64,000 nt of DNA from Hyphomicrobiales bacterium (GTDB taxonomy: Bacteria > Pseudomonadota > Alphaproteobacteria > Rhizobiales > Rhizobiaceae), in NCBI GenBank assembly GCA_900472175.1, contig UCHD01000014.1, forward strand, positions 62,001 to 126,000, given 5' to 3'. Position numbers and translations under genes: made by a program. Below the pieces are notes generated by a model, which was not told the origin of the DNA, did not search any database, and was given only the letters and a program-made list of their open reading frames with translations. Of this stretch, positions 43,497 to 51,802 are shown piece by piece (positions within the stretch are counted from its first letter, which is position 1; the number at the start of each line of letters is the position of its first letter).

Positions 43497-45314
43497 TTAT
43501 ATGTGACCATCCTGCAAGGTTTTACGCGACCCAAAATAGGGCTGCCGGTCCGTTTCGCTGACGCTGTGCGCGCGGCGAAGCCGGAGAAGGTCCTTGCGCG
43601 CGACGAGGCCGCGGAGCTGTCCGCTCGCGGGGTCGACGATTGGAATTCGGCCGGTGTCGGTTGCGAGCATGAGGTCGACGACGTAACCCACCTTGTCGTC
43701 GGGGTGGGCAAGCGGCAAGGAGGTGTCGGACACGACATCGCCGAGCATCTGCCCGGACAGCTCTTCTTGCTGCTGCCAGCGCAAGGCATCTCCGCGCGAG
43801 ACCAGGCCTTTAGGAACGCCATTGTCATCCAGCACGGGGTAGACACGGTGGGTCTTCAATGCCGAGACGAAGAAGCCGGTTGCCTCGGCAACGGTCATAT
43901 GCGCCGGCAAGGTATCGACATCCTTGATCATGATGTCGCGGGCACGGGCAAACTCGAACGGATCAATGCCGTATTCGCGCGTGATGTGCTGGCCGCGCCG
44001 GGCGATCTTCTCGGTCAGGATCGAGCGGCGAAGGAGAAGCACCGTCACCGCATAGGCGGCGACCGTCGCAGCCAGGATCGGAAGTAATGCCGAGACATCG
44101 CCCGTCAACTCAACGGCAAAAAAGGTTCCTGTCAGCGGTGCGCGCATCGTACCGCCCATCATGGCCGCCATGCCGAGCAGTGCCCAAAAGCCGGGATCGC
44201 CGGGAAGGACAAGGCCGGCGAGCCAGCCGAGTGCACCTCCGAAGATCAGCAATGGCGCAAGGACGCCGCCTGACGTGCCTGAAGAGAGGGCAACCAGCCA
44301 GATCGTAGCCTTGACCAGCAGGATGGTCAGGATGGCCGTTGGCAACAGGCTGCTGTTCAGCATTCCATCGATAAGGTCATAGCCGATGCCAAGTGCCCTC
44401 GGTTCGATCAGCCCGCCAAGGCCGATAACGAGGCCGCCAAGCGCAGGCCACCACATCCAATGGATCGGCAGCGATTCAAAGAAATCTTCGATCTTGTAAA
44501 GCAGCGTTGTCAAAATACCGGATTGAATGCCAGCCAAGACCCCGACGCCCGCGCAAAGTAGAATACCCCACCATGGCAGGTCCATATGAAACTGCTTGGG
44601 AAAGAGCGGACCTGCCTGAAACAGGAAGGGCCGCCAGCTGACTGCTACGCAGGCCGCAACGGCAACGGGGATGAAGCTGCGTGGCTTCCATTCGAACAGC
44701 AGCAACTCGACGGCCAGCATGATGGCGGCGACCGGCGACCCGAAGATCGCCGTCATGCCGGCGGCGGCACCGGCCACCAGCAATGTCTTGCGCTCGGCCG
44801 CGCTCAGGTGGAAGCATTGCGCAAACAGTGATCCGATAGCGCCCCCGGTCATGATGATCGGCCCTTCGGCACCGAAAGGGCCGCCGGTCCCAATCGAGAT
44901 CGCCGACGACAGCGGCTTGAGAATTGCGACCTTGGGCGACATCCGGCTGCCGCCGATCAGGATCGCCTCGATTGCCTCCGGAATGCCATGGCCCCGGATC
45001 TTCTCGGAGCCGAAGCGAGCCATCAGCCCGATCACGAGACCGCCGATGACGGGGATGAGAACCATCCAGACCGAACGATGCGCCCCAGCCAGCGATGCTG
45101 CAGCAATGCTGAACTGGCCGTACCAGACCAGGTTGGTGACCAGTGAAATGAGGCTGACCAGCACCCAGGCGGCAAAGGCGCCGCCGGTTCCGATGATCAA
45201 CGCCATCCCAACCAATGCCAGAACGCGTTTGTCAGTGGTGAAATCTCCGGTCTCGCGCCGAGCGAGGCCGCCCATGAAGTCATGGGGGCGGTTTATGTTG
45301 TTCTGGGGAGGCAT
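43497..45314 (-). CDS. ClC-family chloride channel/antiporter with C-terminal CBS pair
   Basis: A 605-residue membrane protein. The ion-path motifs are GHGIPE (108-113), GGPFGAEGP (144-152, with E150 at the position of the external gating Glu), and GTSGGVLAPLLIFGGALGW. About 10 hydrophobic segments occupy residues 30-440. Residues about 465-600 form two CBS domains (MIKDVDTLPAHMTVAEATGF and the copy starting VVSDTSLPLAHPDDKVG), which sense adenine nucleotides in relatives. The gating Glu suggests H+/Cl- exchange. It diverges from a MarR-type regulator, with a perfect palindrome between them. Confidence 0.9.
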   Translation of the reverse strand: MPPQNNINRPHDFMGGLARRETGDFTTDKRVLALVGMALIIGTGGAFAAWVLVSLISLVTNLVWYGQFSIAAASLAGAHRSVWMVLIPVIGGLVIGLMARFGSEKIRGHGIPEAIEAILIGGSRMSPKVAILKPLSSAISIGTGGPFGAEGPIIMTGGAIGSLFAQCFHLSAAERKTLLVAGAAAGMTAIFGSPVAAIMLAVELLLFEWKPRSFIPVAVAACVAVSWRPFLFQAGPLFPKQFHMDLPWWGILLCAGVGVLAGIQSGILTTLLYKIEDFFESLPIHWMWWPALGGLVIGLGGLIEPRALGIGYDLIDGMLNSSLLPTAILTILLVKATIWLVALSSGTSGGVLAPLLIFGGALGWLAGLVLPGDPGFWALLGMAAMMGGTMRAPLTGTFFAVELTGDVSALLPILAATVAAYAVTVLLLRRSILTEKIARRGQHITREYGIDPFEFARARDIMIKDVDTLPAHMTVAEATGFFVSALKTHRVYPVLDDNGVPKGLVSRGDALRWQQQEELSGQMLGDVVSDTSLPLAHPDDKVGYVVDLMLATDTGRIPIVDPASGQLRGLVARKDLLRLRRAHSVSETDRQPYFGSRKTLQDGHI

Positions 45315-45578
45315 CCTATGTCCTGTCGAAGGGCTTCTTTCGGCGAGAGTTATATCGTAATACGATATATATCAAATGGCAAAACCGCAAAAAAGAGATC
45401 TCCAATGCGGAGAGAAGCAAATCGCACGGCATGGGCTGACCCTTTCACCCGCCAGCGCCCTTTGGGCAGCCGCCGCCGAGGCGAGTGTGTTGACAGGATG
45501 GGAAGAATACCTATTGCGTCGTCTGACGCAGGTAGGTCACTACCAGTCAGGCGGCAGGGCAACGGATGAGGATGCAGC
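45315..45578. promoter_or_regulatory. Divergent promoter region between ClC and MarR genes
   Basis: A gap of about 260 bases. The palindrome at 45351-45369 lies 37 bases upstream of the ClC start. A 68-codon plus-strand frame (45376-45582) overlaps the MarR start by four bases but has unbiased codon use, so it is not called. Confidence 0.5.
45351..45369. promoter_or_regulatory. Palindromic operator, likely MarR site
   Basis: TATATCGTA and its exact complement TACGATATA flank one A. This 9-1-9 AT-rich palindrome is the size and type bound by MarR dimers. Its place next to the ClC start suggests that the MarR protein encoded at 45579 represses the ClC gene, and perhaps itself. Confidence 0.65.
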
Positions 45579-46004
45579 GTGAACAACCCGAAAGATGATC
45601 TCACCGATGCCGACTACGAAGCCCTGTCCAATCTGCGCTACACGCTGCGCCGTTTTATGGATTTCAGCGCGTCCGCCGCGCAGCAGGAAGGCTTGCCGGC
45701 ACAACAACATCAGGCTCTCCTCGCGATCCGCGGCCATCGCGGTGCGGAAGCCATGACGATCGGAGCTCTGGCTGAACGCCTGCTGATTGCACCGCATTCA
45801 GCAACAGAACTCGTCAGCAGGCTCGTTGCTGCAGGATACGTATCGCGCAATGCCGACCCTGCCGACAAACGAAAGCAAACTCTGGCGCTAACCTGGAAGG
45901 CCGACGGCGTTTTGAAGCGGCTGACGGCGGCACACCTGACCGAGATCAAAGAGCTTTCTCCCCGCCTGATAGACATCCTTCGTGGATTGCATCAGGACCG
46001 GTGA
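45579..46004 (+). CDS. MarR family transcriptional regulator
   Basis: A 141-residue winged-helix protein. MTIGALAERLLIAPHSATEL (about 58-77) is the recognition helix region, and the wing is AAGYVSRNADPADKRKQTLAL, with the conserved D-R pair of MarR proteins. The GTG start has GAGGA seven bases upstream. It probably controls the divergent ClC gene through the palindrome between them. The ligand is unknown. Confidence 0.87.
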   Translation: MNNPKDDLTDADYEALSNLRYTLRRFMDFSASAAQQEGLPAQQHQALLAIRGHRGAEAMTIGALAERLLIAPHSATELVSRLVAAGYVSRNADPADKRKQTLALTWKADGVLKRLTAAHLTEIKELSPRLIDILRGLHQDR

Positions 46005-46143
46005 CGTCGGCATGAACGCTTCAATGTCGCAGCCTTCATTTGCGATGAGACGTTACGGCCGTGCCGCCGGCCCCTTCGAACGCGGGCGTCATTCTTCCCC
46101 AGTTCGAATGCGCGCCGCCCAGCAGCAAGGGGTCTCCCAACCT
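46005..46143. other. Intergenic, nothing recognised
   Basis: About 140 bases between the convergent MarR gene and the decayed M20 gene. I see no gene or strong terminator. Confidence 0.4.
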
Positions 46144-47034
46144 TCAGGCTGGCGTGCACACTATATCCTGCACGGTTTGAAGAAGCATCTGGGCTCCCGC
46201 GGCCGCATGCCGGGGTTCCACATATTCCGCCTCGTTGTGGCTTAAACCATCCCGGCAAGGCACGAAAATCATGGCGGCCGGGGCTATCCGAGCCACATAA
46301 AGTGCATCGTGAAAGACTCCCGAGACCATATGCCTGGCCTCCAACCCCAGATGGCTTGCCGCCCGCTCCACCGCTTCGATCAGAGGTTTGGAGAACTGAG
46401 CCGGGCTCATATCGAACGTCTTGCGGATCTCAAGTTCACAACCGTTTTGCGCGGCATAGGATTGGAAGCTTGCCAGCACTTGTGCTTCGACCGCGTCGAG
46501 GCGGTCAACGTCTGGATGGCGTAAATCGACGGTGAGGCTGACGGAGCTGGGAATGGCGTTCACGGAACCAGGATGGGCAGTGATCCTTCCGACGGTGAAG
46601 CGAGCGTTTTCATCGCCGGGCATGATCGACGTGTACAGGCTGTGCAACGCAGCGTTGGCCGCCATCATCGGATCGCGGCGGAAAGCCAGCTGGGTGGTCC
46701 CGGCATGCGCTGCTTGCCCTCTCACAGTAATCTCGAGCCATCGGGTTCCCTGAATACCGGTAACGATACCGACCGGGATATTGCCCTTTTCCAGGGACGG
46801 TCCCTGCTCGATGTGGAGTTCGAGGTAACCAGCAATGGGAAATCCGAGTGGCCTCGGTTCTGCGGTGGGCAAAGCCGCCAGAGTGGAGGCCAGCGCATTG
46901 CGCCACAACACCCCATCGGTTCCTTTGATACCATCCCAATCCCCCGGAATGTGGCCAAGCGAGAATGCCATCGAGCCCATGGCCCCCGGTGCAAAACGGC
47001 TGCCTTCTTCATTGGTCCAAGCAACCCAAAAATT
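46144..47034 (-). pseudogene. M20 amidohydrolase remnant, N-terminus deleted
   Basis: This is the C-terminal two-thirds of an M20 enzyme like the intact one at 30121-31347. WTNEEGSRFAPGAMGS, ELHIEQGPSLE and GLSHNEAEYVEP are present, but the region that should hold the first metal ligands (SHLDTQ and the following Asp) is missing. Similarity starts near FWVAWTNEEG, and a TGA lies seven to eight codons upstream (47041-47043). The first usable ATG (46980) falls after the two essential Glu, so any product would lack most of the metal site. The break abuts a phosphatase remnant, which points to a deletion joining two genes. Confidence 0.8.
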
Positions 47035-47035
47035 C

Positions 47036-47310
47036 TCAAATCATTCGACGACGGACACATCCCTCCCAGACACCATATGCGCGCTCAGCGAGCGTTGGCA
47101 CTTCGGAAAACTGTTCGAGGGGAAGCGACCAGACATCGGCGAGGATGGAGGCGGTCTGCCTTGCGCGGCCAAGCGGACTGACCCAAAAGGCCGCATCCTC
47201 AAGGCTACCTGCGATCTCGGCGTGTCGCGGTGGCCCTGGAGCCGGCCGGCGACGTTCCATTGTGTCTCGCCATGACGGATGACGAGGAGGCGTGGCAGAG
47301 AGGATGTCAT
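47036..47310 (-). pseudogene. Histidine phosphatase (phosphoglycerate mutase-like) remnant, frameshifted
   Basis: The first frame (ATG at 47310) reads LLVIRHGETQWNVAGRLQGH, with the RHGE catalytic motif. A second frame then continues the same family with SLEDAAFWVSPLGRARQTAS and ERAYGVWEG. The switch, near 47225, comes with loss of about 10 codons. Similarity ends after YGVWEG, where the M20 remnant begins, so the C-terminal half is gone. It lies just after the ABC importer operon and was probably once part of it, perhaps dephosphorylating the imported compound. Confidence 0.78.
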
Positions 47311-47338
47311 ATCATTCGAACCTTAATGCGAAGAAAGA

Positions 47339-47366
47339 CCTTCGCCGCGAGACGGCGAAGGCTTTG
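47339..47366 (-). terminator. Terminator after the ABC importer operon
   Basis: CCTTCGCC and GGCGAAGG (47339-47346 and 47354-47361) form an 8-bp stem around GCGAGAC, just beyond the ATPase stop. On the minus strand it is followed by TCTTTCTT, a fair U-rich tail. Confidence 0.6.
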
Positions 47367-47370
47367 CCGA

Positions 47371-48471
47371 TCAATCAGCAAGCCAGAGTACGGAGCCGGG
47401 CTTGATGCCCAGCACCGTCCGGCTGCCTGGGGCCAGCAACGCATCACCGGAATGGAAGGGCGCATCGACGAGCACAGTCCCAGTTCCAACCTCGACGCCG
47501 TAGCGCACCGTCGCGCCGAGGAACTCGCGATGTGCGATCGTGCCATCGAGCGGTACCGCGCCGTGCTCGACCGTGCCGATCGTCGCATATTGCGGACGAA
47601 AGACGAGCTTTGAGCCGGCCGGAACGTCCACGCCCTCCGGCACCGGGATACTGCCGCCGCCCTCGACCTCGAAAGTGCGCGAGGGGCCGTTACCGCTGAC
47701 CTTGCCATCCAGAATGTTGGCTGTGCCGAGGAAGTTGGCAACAAAGAGGTTGGCGGGTTTCTCGTAGAGATGCATCGGCGTACCGACCTGCTGAATGCTC
47801 CCCTCGTTGAAGACGGCGATGCGGTCGCAGACGGTGTTGGCTTCTTCTTGGTCGTGCGTGACGAAGATGGTAGTGAGCTTCAGCCGTTGCTGGAGTTCGC
47901 GCAGTTCCCGGCGCACCTCAACGCGCATCTTCGCATCGAGGTTTGACAATGGCTCGTCGAGCAGGAGAACCTTAGGTTCGATGGCAATGGTACGGGCAAG
48001 CGCCACGCGTTGCTGCTGACCGCCTGAAAGTTGCGAGGGCCGGCGTTCCGCCAGATGCGACAGGCCGACGAGTGCCAGTGCCGCCGCTACGCGCTTTTCC
48101 ACCTCCGCGCGCGGCAGGCGCCGCTCCTCAAGGCCGAAGGCGACGTTACGGGCAACCGTCATATGCGGCCAGAGCGCGTAGGATTGGAACACCATGCCGA
48201 TGTCGCGCTTCCACGGCGGCATCTCAAGCACGTCCTGCCCGCCGACGACCACACGCCCGTTCTGCGCATTGTTGAACCCGGCGATAAGACGTAGCAACGT
48301 TGTCTTGCCGCAGCCGGACGGGCCAAGGAAGGCAAAGAACTCGCCGGGCTGGATTTCGAGGTTGATATCTTTCAGCACATGCAGCGAACCGTAGTAGAGA
48401 TCTACGTTCTGGATGCTGATCGCCTTTGCAGGGCTTGCGGACAATGCTGCATTGTTGGTGGTGATTGTCAT
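47371..48471 (-). CDS. ABC transporter ATP-binding protein (Fbp/phosphonate-type importer)
   Basis: A 366-residue ATPase with Walker A GPSGCGKTT, signature LSGGQQQR, Walker B VLLLDEPLSNLD, and a C-terminal TOBE-like domain. The LSGGQQQRVALARTIAIEP form and domain layout match the ATPases that pair with fused double permeases (ferric iron, 2-aminoethylphosphonate and similar). The ATG at 48471 has GGGAGA eight bases upstream; a TTG five codons earlier is less likely. It is the last intact gene of the three-gene importer unit, 18 bases after the permease. Confidence 0.9.
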   Translation of the reverse strand: MTITTNNAALSASPAKAISIQNVDLYYGSLHVLKDINLEIQPGEFFAFLGPSGCGKTTLLRLIAGFNNAQNGRVVVGGQDVLEMPPWKRDIGMVFQSYALWPHMTVARNVAFGLEERRLPRAEVEKRVAAALALVGLSHLAERRPSQLSGGQQQRVALARTIAIEPKVLLLDEPLSNLDAKMRVEVRRELRELQQRLKLTTIFVTHDQEEANTVCDRIAVFNEGSIQQVGTPMHLYEKPANLFVANFLGTANILDGKVSGNGPSRTFEVEGGGSIPVPEGVDVPAGSKLVFRPQYATIGTVEHGAVPLDGTIAHREFLGATVRYGVEVGTGTVLVDAPFHSGDALLAPGSRTVLGIKPGSVLWLAD

Positions 48472-48489
48472 TGTTGTTTCTCCCAAATC

Positions 48490-50202
48490 CTATTTCGCCA
48501 TTCCCAACGCCTTTTGCCGGCGTTCGATGACGTAGTGCGACAGCAGCGTGCAGAGTGCGACCATGACGACAGCGATGACGCCGAGTGCCGCACCGGGACC
48601 GCGCCCGGCGGGTGACTGCATGAAAACGTAGAGGCCATAGGCGAGCGGCGCGTCAGAGTTGCTCTGGATCAGCATCAGCGTTGCCGAGAGCTCGACTGCG
48701 GCGGTTGAGAAGCTGGTGACGAAGCCGGCGAGAAGGCCGCCCGTCATCAGCGGCAGAACGATGCGGCGGATGGTCCGCTGCTTGGTCGCGCCAAGATTTT
48801 CCGCCGCTTCCTCCAGCGATTCAGAAACTTGCTGCAGAGCGGCGTAACAGGCGCGCAGCGCATAGGGCAGTCGGCGGATGGCAAGCGCCAGAACGACCAT
48901 GATCCAGAGCGTGGCGAGTGGCGTGCCATCCGGCAACGTCACCCCGTAGAATGTGCGCAGATAACCGATGCCGAGGACGACGCCCGGAATGGCGAGCGCT
49001 GATGTCGCCGCCCAGTCGAGCCAGCGCCGTCCGATAATCTTGGTGCGCAGCACGAGATAGGCAATGGCACCGCCAACGACCACGTCGATCAGGCCCGCGA
49101 GCGAGGCGTAGATCAGCGTGTTCTTGATATAGATCGAGCTTTCGCCGAACACCCGGCTGTAATGGGCAACCGTGACAGCGTCCGGCAACGGGCTGAAGGA
49201 CCAGACTGTAGCAAAGGAGAGCAGCAGCAGGCCGATATGTGGCGATAGCACCAAAAGCAGGATGAGGCCGACAATACCGTAGGCGATGACGCTTTCGCCG
49301 AAGCTCAGCTTGTGGCGCGCGAGACCACCCCCGCCACGCTGCGTTGTTGAATAATCCTTGCCGCGCATCGCGAGTGCGGAAAGCCACATGGCAAAGATGG
49401 AAACGGCGATGAGGATGACCGAAATGACGTAGCCCATCGGGTCCGTCAGACCGACCGATGTGACGCGCAGATAGGCCTGCGGCGCCAACATGTCCTTGAC
49501 GTTGAGCAGCAGCGGCGTGGCGAGGTCATCGAAGACCTTAACGAACACCAGCGAAGCGCCGGCGAGATAGCCCGGCATGGCGAGCGGAAACACGATGCGA
49601 CGGAAAAGCCGCAGACCGGACGAGCCAAGGTTCTGCGCCGCTTCCTCCATCGACCGGTCGATATTGCGCAGGCTGGTCGATAAGTTGATGAGAATGAAAG
49701 GGAAATAGTGCAGCGATTGCACGAAGATAACGCCGTTCAACCCTTCCATGAAGGGGATGCGGATGCCCAGCCAGTCGTTCAAAAGCAGGTTGACGGTGCC
49801 GTTGCGACCAAAGAGCAGCTGCATCGCCACCGCCCCGACGAAGGGTGGCATGATGAGCGGTACGAAGCCGAGCGTCTGGATGATGAGAGAGCCGCGAAAA
49901 TCGAACCGTGTCGTCAGGACGGCGAGCGGCAGCGCAATAACTGTCGCCCAGACCACAGACATGGCCGACACGTAAACGGAGTTGAAGAACGAACGGCGGA
50001 AAAGATCGGTGTTGAAAAAGTCGATGAAATTCACCGCGGTGAGCGCGCCGGTGCCCTTCTCCGTAAAGGCGATGTAGATGACCGTGCCCGCGGGGATAAT
50101 GAGGAAGATCGCAAGGAACAACGCGATCAGCGTCACCGCCAGGACCTGCCCCGGCCGGGCGGTGATGCGCCGGATCGGGTTGGATGTGAGTGCGAAAGCC
50201 AT
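48490..50202 (-). CDS. ABC transporter fused double permease
   Basis: A 570-residue inner-membrane protein made of two permease halves, each with about six segments. There are two EAA loops: EEAAQNLGSSGLRLFRRIVF in the first half and EEAAENLGATKQRTIRRIVL in the second. This fused layout is typical of FbpB/ThiP/PhnV-like importers of iron, thiamine or phosphonates. It lies between the binding-protein gene (121-base gap) and the ATPase. The substrate is presumably the one bound by the protein at 50324. Confidence 0.92.
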   Translation of the reverse strand: MAFALTSNPIRRITARPGQVLAVTLIALFLAIFLIIPAGTVIYIAFTEKGTGALTAVNFIDFFNTDLFRRSFFNSVYVSAMSVVWATVIALPLAVLTTRFDFRGSLIIQTLGFVPLIMPPFVGAVAMQLLFGRNGTVNLLLNDWLGIRIPFMEGLNGVIFVQSLHYFPFILINLSTSLRNIDRSMEEAAQNLGSSGLRLFRRIVFPLAMPGYLAGASLVFVKVFDDLATPLLLNVKDMLAPQAYLRVTSVGLTDPMGYVISVILIAVSIFAMWLSALAMRGKDYSTTQRGGGGLARHKLSFGESVIAYGIVGLILLLVLSPHIGLLLLSFATVWSFSPLPDAVTVAHYSRVFGESSIYIKNTLIYASLAGLIDVVVGGAIAYLVLRTKIIGRRWLDWAATSALAIPGVVLGIGYLRTFYGVTLPDGTPLATLWIMVVLALAIRRLPYALRACYAALQQVSESLEEAAENLGATKQRTIRRIVLPLMTGGLLAGFVTSFSTAAVELSATLMLIQSNSDAPLAYGLYVFMQSPAGRGPGAALGVIAVVMVALCTLLSHYVIERRQKALGMAK

Positions 50203-50323
50203 GACGGCAGTCTCCGGAATGAGGTCGGCCGGCCCGGCGGCCGATCGGCGCCAGGGGCAGCGAGAACATGGGGTTGGAAAAGGCCGCCCGCTTCGTTAGC
50301 GGACGGCCAGAGGGGCGCTATCG

Positions 50324-51643
50324 TCAGTCGATCAGGTCGAGTGCCTGCTCGGCCTTCGCCTTGGCAGCGGCGTATTTCTCGCTGGCGAAAGCGGCCCATT
50401 TCTGCTCGAGTTCGGCCTGGCGCGCGGTCTTCTGCTCGCCGCCGGTGAAGGCTGCGCGGGTCTCGTCACTTGCCGCCTCGTCCGCCGTGACGGGCATGGT
50501 GGAGAGCAACTGGCGCGCTTCTGCAATCAGCGCACGGGCATCTGCCTGGTCGTTGGCCGCCAGTGCCTTGTCGGCCTCGTGAATGGCTTTTGTTGCGCCG
50601 CGCAGGTTATCCAGCTGGAAAGTTATCAGCTGGTCGAAGAGCGCGTCGACGACATCCGTGCGCTTCTTGGAGATGTCGGAATCAAAGGTGATCATCGACT
50701 TGAAACGCGGATCTTCGAAGGGGTTGGGAAAGCCCTCGGGGGCCTTGGCGTAGAGTGCCGGGTTGATCGGCAGACGGCGGATCGCCGGTTCCAGCAGCAC
50801 GGCCTGGCCCGTTTCCGACAGGAGATAGTTCACGAAAGCCTCCGCACCTTTCTGGTTCGGTGCATTGGCGATAATGCCGACATTGGCCGGCACCACGGTC
50901 GTCACCGACGGGTAGCTGAAGCTGACCGGAAAGCCGCTCGCCTGCGCCGAGAAGGCAAAGAAATCGATTACGATGCCGATACCCGTCTGGCCGGAATTGA
51001 CGGCGTCCGGAACGCCGAAGGAGCGCTCGGTGACCTGCTGAAGGTTGCCGCCGATACCGGTCAGTGTCGCCCACCCCTTCTCCCAACCTTCGCCCTGAAG
51101 GATCGTTTCGATGGTCAGATGTGTCGTACCGGAACGCGAGGGGGCGGCAATGGCGATATGGTCATGATATTCCGCCTTCAGCAGATCGCCCCATTCGCGT
51201 GGCTGCGGCAGGTTGTTGGCCTCCAGGTAGCGGTCGTTCGACATGATACCGTAGCCGGATGCAGCGAAGCCGAAGTAATAGCCCTGCGGATCATTGACCG
51301 GATAGGAGCCAACCTTCTCCGGCAGGCCTGTAACGGAGGGTGTGAACTTGGCCAGCAGATTGCGGCCCTTCAGGTTCTCGAAGGCGTCCGGTGCAGATGC
51401 CCAGAACAGGTCGACCTGGTTGTTGGCCTTTGTTTCGTCGACGAACTTGACGCCGGCACTGGTGCTCTTGTTCTGGACATCGAGCGTGAAGCTTGGATTG
51501 GCGGCCTCGAAGCCGGCCTTGAACGGATCGGTCACATCCTTGGAGAAGGACGTAATGACGGTGACCTTTCCACCGTCCTGAGCATAGGCAACCGTCAAAA
51601 CGGCAGCCGACATCAACATCGCCGCAGCAATGGTCTTGAGCAT
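50324..51643 (-). CDS. ABC transporter substrate-binding protein, paralogue of the sensor at 55043
   Basis: A 439-residue periplasmic protein with a signal peptide ending near AYA-QDG (about 21). It belongs to the Fbp-like cluster that includes Salmonella PgtC. It shares long stretches with the protein encoded at 55043: DLFWASAPDAFE versus DVFWASATDAFE, SRSGTTHL, GWEKGWATL, GGNLQQVTERSFGV. It has a C-terminal, Lys/Ala-rich helical extension of about 100 residues absent from most relatives. GGGAGGAG precedes the ATG. A -24/-12 promoter at 51695-51711 fits control by the neighbouring sigma-54 activator. Confidence 0.9.
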   Translation of the reverse strand: MLKTIAAAMLMSAAVLTVAYAQDGGKVTVITSFSKDVTDPFKAGFEAANPSFTLDVQNKSTSAGVKFVDETKANNQVDLFWASAPDAFENLKGRNLLAKFTPSVTGLPEKVGSYPVNDPQGYYFGFAASGYGIMSNDRYLEANNLPQPREWGDLLKAEYHDHIAIAAPSRSGTTHLTIETILQGEGWEKGWATLTGIGGNLQQVTERSFGVPDAVNSGQTGIGIVIDFFAFSAQASGFPVSFSYPSVTTVVPANVGIIANAPNQKGAEAFVNYLLSETGQAVLLEPAIRRLPINPALYAKAPEGFPNPFEDPRFKSMITFDSDISKKRTDVVDALFDQLITFQLDNLRGATKAIHEADKALAANDQADARALIAEARQLLSTMPVTADEAASDETRAAFTGGEQKTARQAELEQKWAAFASEKYAAAKAKAEQALDLID

Positions 51644-51694
51644 ATTGGTCTCCTCCCAATGGCACCGCCGAAAATTCAGCGGTCATCAAAAGTT

Positions 51695-51711
51695 AGCAAG
51701 CCCCATGCCAG
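51695..51711 (-). promoter_or_regulatory. Sigma-54 (-24/-12) promoter
   Basis: On the minus strand the sequence CTGGCATGGGGCTTGCT matches the RpoN consensus YTGGCACGRNNNTTGCW at all but one defined position (T for C after TGGCA). The GG and GC elements have correct spacing. Transcription would start about 40 bases upstream of the binding-protein ATG. The gene immediately upstream encodes a GAFTGA-type sigma-54 activator. Confidence 0.75.
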
Positions 51712-51762
51712 TTGGCCGAGGGCCGGAAAACCTGGATTCTCGCGTCAGGAATGGGAAAGAAA

Positions 51763-51801
51763 GGTAACATCGGCCCTATCAGGTAGGGTCAGAACGGTAA
51801 C
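51763..51801. promoter_or_regulatory. Candidate enhancer sites for the sigma-54 response regulator
   Basis: GGTAAC occurs at 51763-51768 and 51796-51801, 33 bases (about three turns) apart. Between them lies CCCTA-N5-TAGGG (51774-51788). These sites are about 50-90 bases upstream of the -24 element, where enhancer-binding proteins usually sit. They overlap the end of the regulator gene's 3' flank. Confidence 0.5.
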
Positions 51802-51802
51802 G

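Noticed and set aside
45376-45582. 68-codon plus-strand frame overlapping the MarR start by four bases
   Set aside because: Coupling looks tempting, but third-position GC is low for this genome, there is no clear ribosome-binding site and no recognised motif.
51661-51680. TGGCAC on the plus strand as a second sigma-54 promoter
   Set aside because: No TTGC follows at the required spacing, and no plus-strand gene lies downstream.
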